44,287 bases of DNA from Amycolatopsis thailandensis (GCF_002234405.1 NZ_NMQT01000036.1:1-44287); one strand, 5' to 3'. Counted from the first letter of the stretch, positions 1 through 15,132 are shown. The notes: generated by a model not told the origin, from the sequence alone. Translations and numbers: made by a program.

Positions 1-212
1 AAGCGCCGGAAACGCTGTGGAGCAAGGGCGTCCCCCGGGAAGGCGAGCCCGGGGAATCCGGCGAGTCCGCCGATGGCGAGGCGAAGGCCGCGGCCGACGG
101 CGAGACGCCCAAGGAAGAGGCGCACGCGGAAGTCGCGGCGGCTCCGGACACCGTCCGGGACTCGGCCGCGGACAAGGCGACCGAGGACCCGAAGCCCGAC
201 GCCGAAAAGTAG
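1..212 (+). CDS. C-terminal tail of an upstream gene (5' end outside the window), possibly lgt
   Basis: An open frame runs from the window edge (first full codon at 3) to TAG at 210-212 and encodes about 69 residues. The peptide is dominated by Ala, Glu, Asp, Pro and Lys, with no hydrophobic segment, so it looks like a disordered acidic tail. GC-rich third positions support coding in this frame. In actinobacteria the prolipoprotein diacylglyceryl transferase Lgt often has such a tail and lies in the trp-lgt-gltBD neighbourhood, so Lgt is a reasonable guess from context only. A 25-bp inverted repeat starts 18 nt after the stop. Confidence 0.7.
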   Translation, partial: APETLWSKGVPREGEPGESGESADGEAKAAADGETPKEEAHAEVAAAPDTVRDSAADKATEDPKPDAEK

Positions 213-230
213 CGCTTTCTAGCAGCGCAA

Positions 231-285
231 GTCCGTGAAGGCCTCCTTGAGGGACCCAGAGTCCCTCAAGGAGGCCTTCACGGAC
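231..285. repeat. Perfect 25-bp inverted repeat, GAAGG/CCTTC family
   Basis: Arms 231-255 and 261-285 are perfect reverse complements around the 5-nt loop CCAGA. Each arm contains GAAGGCCTCCTTG, itself able to fold. It lies 18 nt after the stop of a plus-strand gene and faces the minus-strand gene ending at 384, so it could act as a bidirectional terminator. The left arm is repeated with one change at 43608-43632. Confidence 0.9.
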
Positions 286-326
286 TTCAGGCCGGCCGGC
301 GGGCGGGCCTCGTGACCTCCGGGAGA

Positions 327-381
327 TGTCATGAGGGGTCCCCTTGGGACGAAAACTGTCTCAAGGGGACCCCTCATGACA
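327..381. repeat. Long inverted repeat with GGGGTCCCC core; likely terminator of the minus-strand gene
   Basis: Arms 327-346 and 362-381 are perfectly complementary over 20 bp. Four further pairs (347-350 with 358-361, one G-U) close a 7-nt loop GAAAACT. The stop codon of the minus-strand dehydrogenase (384-386) is 2 nt away, which fits a terminator for that gene. The outer 17 bp of the arm recur at 8828-8882 with a different loop. Confidence 0.88.
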
Positions 382-383
382 CT

Positions 384-1448
384 TCAGGGGGAGACCAGGC
401 CCCGCCCCGTCACCAAAGGCAGGTCCAGCGCGGTCAGCAGCCCGGGCGAAGCCGCCACCACCGCCGGGACCGCGTTCACCAGCCGCATCGCGGTCGCCTT
501 CAGCCCGGCCGTGTTGTGGTCGCCGTCGGTCCCGACCAGGCGCAGGTCCAGCTCGTAGTTGGGCTCCCCGGTCACCTTGACGCGGTAGCAGCCCTGCCCG
601 CTCGGCTGAGGCCAGTCCGGGCCGAGATCGCCCCGGAGCCGCGTGACGTGCTCCAGCACGCACACCGCCCGCCCGCCGCGCATTCCGCGCACCTCGAACC
701 GCAGCGCGGCCGCCGTGCCCTCCTTGATCGTCCCGGAGGCGATCTCGAAGGTCTCGGGCGCCGGAAGCCGTTCGTAGACCTCCTCGACGGCGTCGAGTTC
801 GACGTCCAGCCCTGCCGCGAGCTGCCGCACGACGCTGCCCCAGGCTAGCGAGAGGACACCGGGCTGCAACAGCAGCGGGAGGTCGTCCATCTCCCGGCCG
901 AAGCCCATGATTTCGAAAAGGACCTTGCCTTGGTCGTACGTCGAGTAATCGAGGATCTCCATACAGCGGACCTCGTCGATTCGTTCGCACACGCCCGTCA
1001 GCAGCAGTGGCAGCCAGTCGTTCGCGAAGCCGGGGTCGATGCCGTTGACCCACAGCGAAGCGCCGCCTTCGCGAGCGGCCTCGCGGATCGGCTCGATCAT
1101 TTCCGACGGGACGACACCTTCGGGGTACTGGAGGAACACCGGACTGCTGGACACCACGTTGATCCCGGCGCGCAGGAACCGCTTCAAGTCCTCGACGGCC
1201 TCGACGAGCCGGTCGTCGGCCATCGCCGTGTAGAGCACGCAATCCGGCTTCAGCGCGATGAGCGCGTCCGCGTCGGTCGTCGCCGAGACCCCGAGCGGGC
1301 GGCCGAGCCCGGCCAGTTCCCCGGCGTCGACCCCCGCCTTGGCCTCACTCGAAACCCAGACCCCGGCGAGTTCGAGATCGGGTCGCGCGGCTATCCCGGC
1401 CAGCGCGTGCCGTCCGACGTTCCCGGTACTCCACTGGACCACGCGCAC
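384..1448 (-). CDS. DapB-like NAD(P)-binding oxidoreductase (dihydrodipicolinate reductase N-terminal family)
   Basis: 354 residues. The N-terminus has a Rossmann nucleotide-binding segment with TGNVG at residues 8-12, followed by a region typical of the 2,4-diaminopentanoate-dehydrogenase-like or DapB-like proteins of actinobacteria. The substrate is unknown. The GTG start at 1448 is preceded by AGGAGG about 8 nt upstream, which fixes the start. It lies downstream of the SDR gene on the same strand, 188 bp apart. From memory, M. tuberculosis keeps the same pair as Rv0927c (SDR) and Rv0926c, so a joint role is plausible. It is not the lysine-pathway DapB, which is shorter. The gene ends 2 nt before the hairpin at 327-381. 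Confidence 0.88.
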   Translation of the reverse strand: MRVVQWSTGNVGRHALAGIAARPDLELAGVWVSSEAKAGVDAGELAGLGRPLGVSATTDADALIALKPDCVLYTAMADDRLVEAVEDLKRFLRAGINVVSSSPVFLQYPEGVVPSEMIEPIREAAREGGASLWVNGIDPGFANDWLPLLLTGVCERIDEVRCMEILDYSTYDQGKVLFEIMGFGREMDDLPLLLQPGVLSLAWGSVVRQLAAGLDVELDAVEEVYERLPAPETFEIASGTIKEGTAAALRFEVRGMRGGRAVCVLEHVTRLRGDLGPDWPQPSGQGCYRVKVTGEPNYELDLRLVGTDGDHNTAGLKATAMRLVNAVPAVVAASPGLLTALDLPLVTGRGLVSP

Positions 1449-1636
1449 GGCGTTCGCCTCCTATTGTCTGGTTGGTGAACCCGCGTCCGCGACCGACGTC
1501 GGCAGGACGCTGCCTGGCATGCCACCTCGCGGTGGGTGAGCAGGGCGTCCTGCCACCGCGATAGCGGGGCCTTCGGCCAGGGCGGGTTCACGCGTATGGT
1601 CATTTCCCCGGTACCTCTCAGCTCCGCCAACGGTTC

Positions 1637-2422
1637 CTACAAGTCAGGCAGGCCCAACTCAAGGTTCGGGGCCTGCAGTCCACCGTCGACTTCGATGATC
1701 TTGCCGGTGACGTACCGGCCCGCGCCGGACGCCAGGAACACGACGGTCGCCGCGATGTCCTCGGCCTCGCCGATCCGGCCAAGGGGAGTGGCGGCCTCCA
1801 TGCGGCCGCGCAGTTCGTCGTTGCCCACCACCACTTCGAGCGCGGACGTCGCCACCGAGCCGACCGAGATCGCGTTCACCCGCACCTTCGGCGCGAGATC
1901 GGCTGCCGCGAGCCGGGTGTAGTGCGCCAGCGCGGCCTTCGCCGTTCCGTACGCGGCGAAACCCCGGCCCGCCACCCGGCCCATGACCGACGAGATGTTG
2001 ACGACCGACCCGCCCGTCTCCAGTAAGGACGGTGCGGCCGCGACGGTCAGCGCGTGCGCGGTGGAGACGTTGAAGCGAAAGGCTTCTTCGAGGAAGTCAC
2101 CGCTGGTTTCCAGCAACGGCCGGGGATAGGTGCCGCCGACGTTGTTGACCACCAGGTCCAGCCGTCCGAACTCCGTGGCCGCGATCCGCGCCAGCTCTCC
2201 GGCGGCGGCCGGGTCGCTCAGATCGGCGGGCACCACATGAGCGCGCCTGCCGGTGGCGGCGATCAAGGCCGCCACCTCGGTGAGCTGGCTTTCGGTGCGG
2301 GACGAGATCACCACGTCGGCGCCCGCCTCGGCGAGCGCCACGGCCGTCGCCGCACCGATCCCGCGTCCGGCGCCGGTGACCACGGCGACCTGGTCGGTGA
2401 GCCGGAAACGGTCCAGGATCAT
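1637..2422 (-). CDS. Short-chain dehydrogenase/reductase (Rv0927c-like)
   Basis: 261 residues, a classical SDR. The cofactor loop TGAGRGIG is at 16-23, NNVGG at 93-97, and the catalytic tetrad is N118, S145, Y158 and K162 (YGTAK). Asp67 and the basic Arg42 after the second strand suggest NADP(H) preference, an inference. The N-terminus MILDRFRL and the C-terminal ending LGLPDL resemble M. tuberculosis Rv0927c as I recall it. No Shine-Dalgarno is visible; TACCGT lies 7 nt before the ATG, so the mRNA is probably leaderless. A dyad resembling a KstR-type operator overlaps that promoter. Substrate unknown; lipid or steroid oxidoreduction is only a guess from the operator. Confidence 0.9.
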   Translation of the reverse strand: MILDRFRLTDQVAVVTGAGRGIGAATAVALAEAGADVVISSRTESQLTEVAALIAATGRRAHVVPADLSDPAAAGELARIAATEFGRLDLVVNNVGGTYPRPLLETSGDFLEEAFRFNVSTAHALTVAAAPSLLETGGSVVNISSVMGRVAGRGFAAYGTAKAALAHYTRLAAADLAPKVRVNAISVGSVATSALEVVVGNDELRGRMEAATPLGRIGEAEDIAATVVFLASGAGRYVTGKIIEVDGGLQAPNLELGLPDL

Positions 2423-2429
2423 GCGCGGA

Positions 2430-2449
2430 ACGGTAACACGTTCTAGTTG
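2430..2449 (-). promoter_or_regulatory. Leaderless -10 element overlapped by a KstR-like operator
   Basis: Read on the minus strand, CTAGAACGTGTTACCG contains AAC-GT-GTT flanked by TAG, one base off the TNNAACNNGTTNNA consensus recalled for the steroid/lipid repressor KstR. The -10-like TACCGT (2435-2430) overlaps it, and 7 nt separate it from the SDR start at 2422. A repressor bound here would block transcription directly. No regulator gene is in the window. Confidence 0.45.
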
Positions 2450-2505
2450 TGTGGCCCAGTGCGCGAAGAGCGTCCGGAGTGACTAGAGTCGCCTCAACGT
2501 GTCTC

Positions 2506-2532
2506 GTGACAACCCGGAACAGGACATATACT
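2506..2532 (+). promoter_or_regulatory. Candidate gltB promoter
   Basis: GTGACA (2506-2511) and TATACT (2527-2532) are separated by 15 bp, slightly short of optimal. It is the best sigma-70-like pair between the divergent SDR and gltB genes and would give a leader of about 205 nt. A second possibility is a TTAAAG -10-like element near 2650. Confidence 0.35.
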
Positions 2533-2745
2533 TAGCGGAACGAACTACCGCGACCCCATCAGGAACTCTGTCGTTCCGGGCATCCAGATCGTTACCCATC
2601 GGCGGGCTTTCGCGCCCTCCGAACTGATGCCGACGTGTTTCACAGGTGTTAAAGTCGCGCTAACGAACGGGCCATCGTCGTCCCGTGCGCATTCCCCCGG
2701 CCGGCCCGTCCGACCGCTGAGCACGACGACGAAGGAGGTCCCTTC
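2533..2745 (+). other. Long gltB leader region
   Basis: About 210 nt precede gltB without a credible gene. Inverted repeat arms CGGAACGA (2536-2543) and TCGTTCCG (2571-2578) enclose a 27-nt loop. The ribosome-binding site GGAGG (2733-2737) lies inside GAAGGAGGTCCCTTC (2731-2745), a small hairpin ending directly at the ATG. I do not recognise a known riboswitch class here. Confidence 0.4.
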
Positions 2746-7306
<4,561 letters not shown>

Positions 7307-7314
<8 letters not shown>

Positions 7315-8815
7315 TCCGACGGGTTTCCTGAAATACGAACGCGAAGAGCCGAAGAAGAAGTCCACCCAGGATCGTCTCGCCACCTGGGGCGAGGTGTACG
7401 CCGACGTCGAACCCGGTGAGCGCAACGAACAGGTGCGCGAGCAGGCTTCGCGGTGCATGGACTGCGGTATCCCGTTCTGCCATTCCGGTGGATCCGGCTG
7501 CCCGCTGGGCAACCTGATCCCGGAGTGGAACGACCTGGTGCGCCGCGGCGACTGGGCCGCGGCGAGCGACCGGCTCCACGCGACCAACAGCTTCCCCGAG
7601 TTCACGGGGAAGCTGTGCCCCGCGCCGTGCGAGGCGGGCTGCGTCCTGTCGATCTCGCCGCTGTCCGGCGGTCCGGTGTCGATCAAGCGGGTCGAGCAGA
7701 CGATCGCCGACCAGTCCTGGGAAGCGGGCTACGTGCAGCCGCAGGTCTCGGCGGTGTCTTCGGGCCAGCGGGTCGCTGTCGTCGGCTCAGGTCCGGCCGG
7801 GCTGGCCGCCGCGCAGCAGCTGACCCGCGCCGGCCACGAGGTGACCGTCTACGAACGGGACGACCGGCTCGGCGGCCTGCTGCGGTACGGCATCCCCGAG
7901 TTCAAGATGGAGAAGAAGGTCCTCGACCGGCGGCTCGCGCAACTCCGCAAGGAGGGCACGAAGTTCGTCACCGGCTGCGAGGTCGGCGTCGACCTGACCG
8001 TCGAGGACCTGCGGGCCGGCTACGACGCGGTGGTGCTCGCCGTGGGCGCGCTGCGCGGCCGCGACGACACCACGACGCCCGGGCGCGAGCTGTCCGGCAT
8101 CCACCTGGCGATGGAACATCTGGTCCCGGCCAACAAGTACGTCGAGGGCGACGGCCCGTCGCCGGTGGACGCCGCGGGCAAGCACGTGGTCATCATCGGC
8201 GGTGGCGACACCGGGGCCGACTCCTACGGCACCGCGACCCGCCAAGGCGCGCTTTCGGTGACCCAGCTGGACCAGTACCCGACCCCACCGTCCACAAGGG
8301 ACGACGAGCGGTCACCATGGCCGACCTGGCCCTACATCCTGCGCACCTACCCGGCGCACGAGGAGGCGGGCGAGCGCAAGTTCGCCGTCGCGGTCACCCG
8401 GTTCGTCGGTGACGACGAGGGCAACGTGCGCGCCGTCGAGCTCCGGCAGGTTCGCGTGGTCAAGGACCCGGAGACCGGCAAGCGCATGGTGACCCCGGTC
8501 AACGACGAGGTCGAGGAACTGCCCGCCGACCTCGTGCTGCTCGCGATCGGGTTCGAGGGTGTCGAGCACATGCCGCTGCTGGACGGGCTCGGGCTCTCCC
8601 TGACCGGACGCGGCACGCTTTCGTGCGGCTCGGACTGGCAGACCTCCTCGCCCGGCGTGTTCGTCTGCGGCGACGCGCACCGCGGTGCCTCGCTGGTGGT
8701 GTGGGCGATCGCCGAGGGCCGTTCGGTGGCGAGCGCGGTGGACGCCTACCTCACCGGTGCTTCGGACCTGCCCGCTCCCGTGCACCCGACGGCCTTGCCG
8801 CTGGCGGTCGTTTAA
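7307..8815 (+). CDS. gltD: Glutamate synthase small subunit (GOGAT beta chain)
   Basis: 502 residues from the GTG at 7307, chosen because GGAGG lies 6 nt upstream (7296-7300) and the protein then starts ADPTGFLKY like other GltD. It passes electrons from NADPH through FAD and two 4Fe-4S clusters to GltB. Cluster cysteines are C50, C53, C58 and C65, and C104, C108 and C112. The FAD loop VVGSGPAG is at 158-165 and the NADPH loop GGGDTG at 298-303. The gene overlaps gltB by 8 nt and ends 12 nt before a long hairpin (8828-8882) that probably closes the operon. Confidence 0.97.
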
Positions 8816-8827
8816 GCCCCGTAGAGA

Positions 8828-8882
8828 TGTCATGAGGGGTCCCCATAGGACGTTTTTCGTCCCATGGGGACCCCTCATGACA
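8828..8882. repeat. Long inverted repeat with GGGGTCCCC core, after gltD
   Basis: Arms 8828-8846 and 8864-8882 match perfectly over 19 bp. One mismatch (8847/8863) follows, then GGACG (8848-8852) pairs with CGTCC (8858-8862) around a TTTTT loop. The outer stem is the same as at 327-381. It lies 13 nt after the gltD stop and upstream of a codirectional peptidase gene, which fits an operon terminator. Confidence 0.88.
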
Positions 8883-8991
8883 CTCCGCGGAGGATGACGA
8901 ACGGCAGGGGCCGCTCCTGCCCCGGGTGGAGGTCCGGGATCAGGCCGAGGACCGATGCGGTAGGGCCGCCGGTCGCGCCAGGCTTTCCCTC

Positions 8992-10398
8992 ATGAGAAAA
9001 ACGTTGGCGATACTGGCTTTCCTGCCATTGACCGCGGCGCTTCCGGCGACAGCCGAAGCGGCTCCGGCGCTGAAGTGGACGTCACCCTGTCCGGACTACG
9101 GCATGACACCCTCGCCGACCGAAGGCCTCGAATGCGCGAAACTCGAGGTGCCGTTGGATTACGCCGATCCCGGCGGGCGAAAGATCGAACTCACCGTTTC
9201 CCGGAAGGCGAGCACCTCCCCGAAGCGCCGGGGGGTCCTGCTGATGAACCCCGGCGGCCCCGGGAGTCCCGGCTTGGCGATGCCCGCGCAACTCGCGCAG
9301 CGCCAGGGGAACAGCGGCCTGCTCGAGAGTTACGACGTCATCGGGTTCGACCCGCGCGGCACCACTTACAGCACGCCGGTGACCTGCGACCTGACCGAGG
9401 ACGAGCGGTTCATCCTCACCGGCCCGTACGCGGACGGCCCGGACGACGTCGTCGAGAAGGCGGCGAAATCCCGGGTGGTGGCGCGGAAATGCGCCGAGGC
9501 GAAGACCGCGGATCTCCTGCCGCACATGACCACCGCGAATACCGCGCGCGACATGGACCGGATCCGCGAGGCGCTGGGGGAACGGAAGATCTCCTACTAC
9601 GGCGTCTCGTACGGCAGCTATCTCGGCGCTTCCTACGCGTCGATGTTCCCGGCGAAGACGGACCGGATCGTGCTGGACAGCCTCTTGGGGCCCGACGGGC
9701 TGGGTGTCCGGGCGCACCAGCGTTTCGCGGACGGCTTCGACGACCGGTTCGGTGATTTCGCGGCCTGGGCGGCGGCGCGGGACGACGTCTACCACCTCGG
9801 GCGGACCCCTGCCGACGTGAAGGCGAAGTTCCTCGAACTGGCCGGGAAACGACCGGGAATCCGGACCGACACCTGGGGAGCGCTGTACGACGACGCGAAC
9901 TTCCCCGGCCTCGCCGCGCAATGGGCGGCTTCGCCCGCGTCGGTGAAAGGCGGGCCGCTCGACGGCGACAACCACGCCGCGCTCCAGCTCCAGGTGCTGT
10001 GCAACGACACGGACTGGCCGGAAAGCGTTCGCTACTACCAAAAGGCTGTCGAACGCGCCCGCGTGACGCATCCGATGTTCGGCCCCGCCGCCGCGAACAT
10101 CACCCCTTGCGCCTTCTGGCCGGTGGAACGCCGCGAACGCCCGGTGCGGATCACCGACCGCGGCCCGTCGAACATCCTGCTGGTGCAGAACCTCCGCGAT
10201 CCCGCGACGCCGCTTTCCGGCGCTCGCGAACTGCGTTCGGCGCTGGGTGGGCGGGCCAAGTTCGTCACGGTCGACGCCGGCGGGCACGGCGTCTTCACCA
10301 AGGAGAACGCCTGCGGCAACGACTTCGTCGTGCGCTATCTGCGGGACGGCGTCCTCCCAGCGGGCGATTCCCACTGCCCGGCTCATCTGCCGAAGTAG
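8992..10398 (+). CDS. Secreted alpha/beta-hydrolase, S33 family (tripeptidyl aminopeptidase-like)
   Basis: 468 residues from ATG 8992. I prefer this start to the in-frame ATG at 8926 because it gives a clean signal peptide (MRKT, hydrophobic core, cleavage near ATAEA-AP). The nucleophile Ser206 is in GVSYGSYLG; Asp403 (RDPATP) and His432 (GGHGVF) complete the triad, and the C-terminal third matches the TAP-like domain. An oxyanion-hole segment MNPGGPGSPG lies near 83-92. Such enzymes cut tripeptides or short peptides outside the cell. The gene stands alone between the gltBD hairpin and a convergent membrane gene it overlaps by 16 nt. Confidence 0.92.
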   Translation: MRKTLAILAFLPLTAALPATAEAAPALKWTSPCPDYGMTPSPTEGLECAKLEVPLDYADPGGRKIELTVSRKASTSPKRRGVLLMNPGGPGSPGLAMPAQLAQRQGNSGLLESYDVIGFDPRGTTYSTPVTCDLTEDERFILTGPYADGPDDVVEKAAKSRVVARKCAEAKTADLLPHMTTANTARDMDRIREALGERKISYYGVSYGSYLGASYASMFPAKTDRIVLDSLLGPDGLGVRAHQRFADGFDDRFGDFAAWAAARDDVYHLGRTPADVKAKFLELAGKRPGIRTDTWGALYDDANFPGLAAQWAASPASVKGGPLDGDNHAALQLQVLCNDTDWPESVRYYQKAVERARVTHPMFGPAAANITPCAFWPVERRERPVRITDRGPSNILLVQNLRDPATPLSGARELRSALGGRAKFVTVDAGGHGVFTKENACGNDFVVRYLRDGVLPAGDSHCPAHLPK

Positions 10399-10790
10399 AT
10401 GACGATGATCGCCAGCCAGTAACCGAGGCCGCCGACCAGGATGCCCAGCAGCACTCCGGCGGCGGCTTCGGGGTAGGTGCGTTCACGCCGGGCGACGAGC
10501 GACCAGCACACCCCGGCGACCAAGAGCCAGCCGAGGTGCATCAGCCCGCCGAACGTGAACGTCAGCACGACGATCGCGCCGGACACGGTCGCGGTCTGCG
10601 GCGCGATCTCGAAGTCGAGGGCCTTGAAGACCGACCACACCGCGAGTGTCAGGAGCGCCGCGACGGCCAAAGCGGTCAGTGGTCCCCAGCCGGCGGGCCA
10701 GGGAGCTCCCCAGGTGATCGCGATCGGCAGCAGGGGAATCCAGATCCAGAGCGCGAGAACGTTCGTGCCGAGCCGGGCGAAACTCTTCAC
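10383..10790 (-). CDS. Small membrane protein, four predicted transmembrane helices
   Basis: 135 residues with four hydrophobic stretches (about 8-26, 35-55, 68-92 and 108-130) and a short basic loop RRERTYPEA before the last helix. No catalytic motif is visible and I do not recognise the family. It runs convergent to the S33 peptidase and their ends overlap by 16 nt. The ATG is at 10790. Upstream it shares a 170-bp divergent region with the trypsin-like protease. High third-position GC supports coding. Confidence 0.78.
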   Translation of the reverse strand: MKSFARLGTNVLALWIWIPLLPIAITWGAPWPAGWGPLTALAVAALLTLAVWSVFKALDFEIAPQTATVSGAIVVLTFTFGGLMHLGWLLVAGVCWSLVARRERTYPEAAAGVLLGILVGGLGYWLAIIVIYFGR

Positions 10791-10801
10791 ACCGGAAAGC
10801 T

Positions 10802-10876
10802 ACCGGGCAGGTCACGGCCCGGTCATCGTGTTCGGCCGAACGGCCCATACGCCACCACGGATGCGGCCGAACGGCC
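10802..10876. promoter_or_regulatory. Tandem palindromic sites upstream of the secreted protease
   Basis: CGGCCGAACGGCC occurs at 10833-10845 and 10864-10876, 31 bp apart (about three helical turns). Each copy contains the dyad GGCCG-AA-CGGCC. A third dyad, ACCGGG (10802-10807) with CCCGGT (10818-10823), lies beside them. The arrangement looks like a regulator binding cooperatively on one face of the DNA between two divergent genes. The regulator is unknown. Confidence 0.4.
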
Positions 10877-10878
10877 GC

Positions 10879-10908
10879 TTGTACGCCCGGTAGCAGGACA
10901 AATACTTT
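10879..10908 (+). promoter_or_regulatory. Candidate promoter of the trypsin-like protease
   Basis: TTGTAC (10879-10884), 18-bp spacer, TACTTT (10903-10908). The predicted transcript would begin near 10915 and carry AAAGGCGG before the ATG at 10963. The tandem GGCCGAACGGCC sites lie just upstream of the -35. Confidence 0.45.
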
Positions 10909-10962
10909 CGAAATGTCGTGCAAGTCATACGGCAATTCACCGGTGGCGAAAGGCGGTACGCC

Positions 10963-13367
<2,405 letters not shown>

Positions 13368-13382
13368 TCCTGGTTTCCCTAC

Positions 13383-13439
13383 GTGCGATGAAGGGGCCTT
13401 TCATAGCAAATTTTGCTATGAAAGGCCCCTTCATCGCAC
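13383..13439. repeat. Perfect 28-bp inverted repeat, ATGAAGGGGCCTTTCAT core
   Basis: Arms 13383-13410 and 13412-13439 are perfect complements around one central T. Each arm holds the quasi-palindrome ATGAAGGGGCCTTTCAT, followed by GCAAA/TTTGC at the centre. The same core and centre recur at 34758-34804 in the opposite order. It lies 15 nt after aroG. Confidence 0.9.
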
Positions 13440-13492
13440 TCGGGCAAGTCTTCGCCGGCTTCGCAACGCTGGGCGCCGCCGGACAGTGCTGG

Positions 13493-13556
13493 GTCGGGGT
13501 GGTCGTGAGTGGTAAGTGGTGTTCTAACGTCACTTACCACTCACGACCACCCCGAC
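13493..13556. repeat. Perfect 26-bp inverted repeat of a second sequence type
   Basis: Arms 13493-13518 and 13531-13556 are perfect complements; four more pairs (13519-13522 with 13527-13530, two G-U) close a TCTA loop. The core GTGAGTGGTAAGTG is unrelated to the GAAGG type, and the arms do not fold on themselves. It lies between the convergent aroG and WS/DGAT genes. Confidence 0.88.
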
Positions 13557-13562
13557 TGCCGC

Positions 13563-13593
13563 CGCGCGACGAAGGGGTCTTTCATGTCGCGCG
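13563..13593. repeat. Short inverted repeat enclosing a GAAGG-type core, at the WS/DGAT stop
   Basis: Arms CGCGCGAC (13563-13570) and GTCGCGCG (13586-13593) surround GAAGGGGTCTTTCAT, a single copy of the GAAGG-type core. The stop codon of the minus-strand acyltransferase begins at 13596 and ends at 13594, so this is probably its terminator. Confidence 0.7.
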
Positions 13594-14913
13594 CTAAGCG
13601 GTGTCCAGCAACCTCGCGGCCGACTTGAGCACGCCGTCCCGCAGCGAGCCCACGTCCGAAACCGCCGCCCCGTTCGCCTGAAGTCCGATGTGGACGGAGT
13701 CGCGGTAGGTCGCCACCGCGATGCCGATCGCCTGCCGCGGCGCCAGCGGCACGAACGGGTACACGCCTTCGATCTTCGTCCCGTCGAGGCTGAGCCGGTT
13801 GGGCGGCACCGGCACCGTGGTCACCACGAGGTCGAACAGCAGCGGCGCGGCCAGCCCGGCCGCCTTGCTGCCGAGCCGGTGCAGCATCGGCGGCATCCGG
13901 TCGGCGAGCAGCGGGAACGCGCCGGCGCCCCGGCCGGGGCCCGCGGCCTTGTTCCGGCTCATCTCGCGCTGGACGGCGAGCAGCCGCTCCACCGGATCGT
14001 CGAGGCCGACCGGCAGGTCACAGAGATAACCGGACAGCTTGTTGCCGCCGAGCTGCTCGGCGGCCCGCCCGCGCACGCTGACCGGGATGAGCGCCCGCAG
14101 CGTCCGGTCGTCGGCGCGCTGGCCGCGGTTGATCATCCATTCGCGCAGCGCGCCGCTGAGTACCGCCAGCACGACATCGTTGGCGGTCCCGCCGTGCGCC
14201 CGGCGGATCCGCCGGATCTCGGCGGTGTCCAGCCGCACGAAGCCGAGCCGTCGTTCGGTCGACGGCGGCGCGCTGATCGGGGACAGCGGCGACCGGGTCG
14301 CGCGGACGACGGACGAGGCGATCCCGGCGGATTTCCCGGCCTGGGCCAGGGTGGTGCCGAGGGCGTCCTTGACAGCGTCCACAGGGGAGCGTGGGGCTGG
14401 CGGTTCGGCGCCGCTGCGCGTGCGCTTCGTCGCCCGCGGGAGCCCGTCGAGCAGGCCCACGGCGACGGCGTACGCGCCCGCCCCGTCGGTGAGCGCGTGG
14501 TGCAGTTTCAGCAGCAACGCGAATTCGCCGTCCGGCAGGCCGGTGACGAGATGCAAGTCCCACAAGGGTTTTCCGGTGTCGAGCGGCCGTCCCATCCATC
14601 GCGACGCGTAGGCGGAGAGTGGGTCCGGTTCGTACAGGGAACTCAGGTGGTGATGTGAAATATGTTCACTGGCAACGAAATCCGGGTCCTCGGCCCAGAT
14701 GGCGGAGCCGGGCGGGAACAGCGCGGTGCGAGGGCGCTGACGCAGCTTCGGGAGCACCGCGGCCCGTTCTGCGAGCAGCGCGGTCAGCTTGCGCGCGTGC
14801 ACCTGCCCGTGCGGACGGAAGGTGACCACCGCGCCCATGTGCATGGGCGTCGTTTCGCTTTCCATGCAAAGGAAAGCGACATCGAGTGCGCTCAGCTGCA
14901 GGCCTGACATCAT
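13594..14913 (-). CDS. Wax ester synthase / diacylglycerol acyltransferase (WS/DGAT family)
   Basis: 439 residues from the first ATG of an ATG-ATG pair (14913). An AAGGAAAGG ribosome site lies upstream; a GTG farther upstream would add residues unlike the family. The catalytic motif HHALTDG is at 138-144 and the C-terminal WES domain follows from about 290, including a typical NVPGP-equivalent region (VTTVPVPPNRLSLDG). The enzyme joins acyl-CoA to fatty alcohol or diacylglycerol and is usually membrane associated. Actinomycetes carry several paralogues. The gene is divergent from a DinB-like gene, and a CATGACG/CGTCATG dyad lies about 50 bp upstream of its start. Confidence 0.93.
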   Translation of the reverse strand: MMSGLQLSALDVAFLCMESETTPMHMGAVVTFRPHGQVHARKLTALLAERAAVLPKLRQRPRTALFPPGSAIWAEDPDFVASEHISHHHLSSLYEPDPLSAYASRWMGRPLDTGKPLWDLHLVTGLPDGEFALLLKLHHALTDGAGAYAVAVGLLDGLPRATKRTRSGAEPPAPRSPVDAVKDALGTTLAQAGKSAGIASSVVRATRSPLSPISAPPSTERRLGFVRLDTAEIRRIRRAHGGTANDVVLAVLSGALREWMINRGQRADDRTLRALIPVSVRGRAAEQLGGNKLSGYLCDLPVGLDDPVERLLAVQREMSRNKAAGPGRGAGAFPLLADRMPPMLHRLGSKAAGLAAPLLFDLVVTTVPVPPNRLSLDGTKIEGVYPFVPLAPRQAIGIAVATYRDSVHIGLQANGAAVSDVGSLRDGVLKSAARLLDTA

Positions 14914-14960
14914 CTGCCTTTCCTTGACGCTCCGGCTAGGGGCACAACTGCACCAGCCTG

Positions 14961-14986
14961 ACATGACGGGCGGGTGGTCGTCATGT
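14961..14986. promoter_or_regulatory. Operator-like dyad upstream of WS/DGAT
   Basis: ACATGACG (14961-14968) and CGTCATGT (14979-14986) form perfect 8-bp arms with a 10-bp spacer, a size typical of a dimeric repressor site. It lies 48 bp upstream of the minus-strand acyltransferase start. Confidence 0.4.
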
Positions 14987-15017
14987 TTCCGGGGCGCTAA
15001 CTACCGCTGGTTTCACT

Positions 15018-15038
15018 CGAACGATGGGATCACGTTCG
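15018..15038. promoter_or_regulatory. CGAACG-N9-CGTTCG dyad upstream of the DinB-like gene
   Basis: Six-bp arms 15018-15023 and 15033-15038 flank a 9-bp spacer. The half-site recalls LexA boxes but the spacing is wrong for LexA (normally 4). It may be a site for another dimeric regulator of the divergent genes. Confidence 0.3.
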
Positions 15039-15132
15039 GACATGGACCACGGCTGTGCGGCAGATGGTGGACAAGGTGCCCGGCGGTATCTCGATGGCGG
15101 ATCATCGGAGGAAACCGGCAGACTGCACGACC

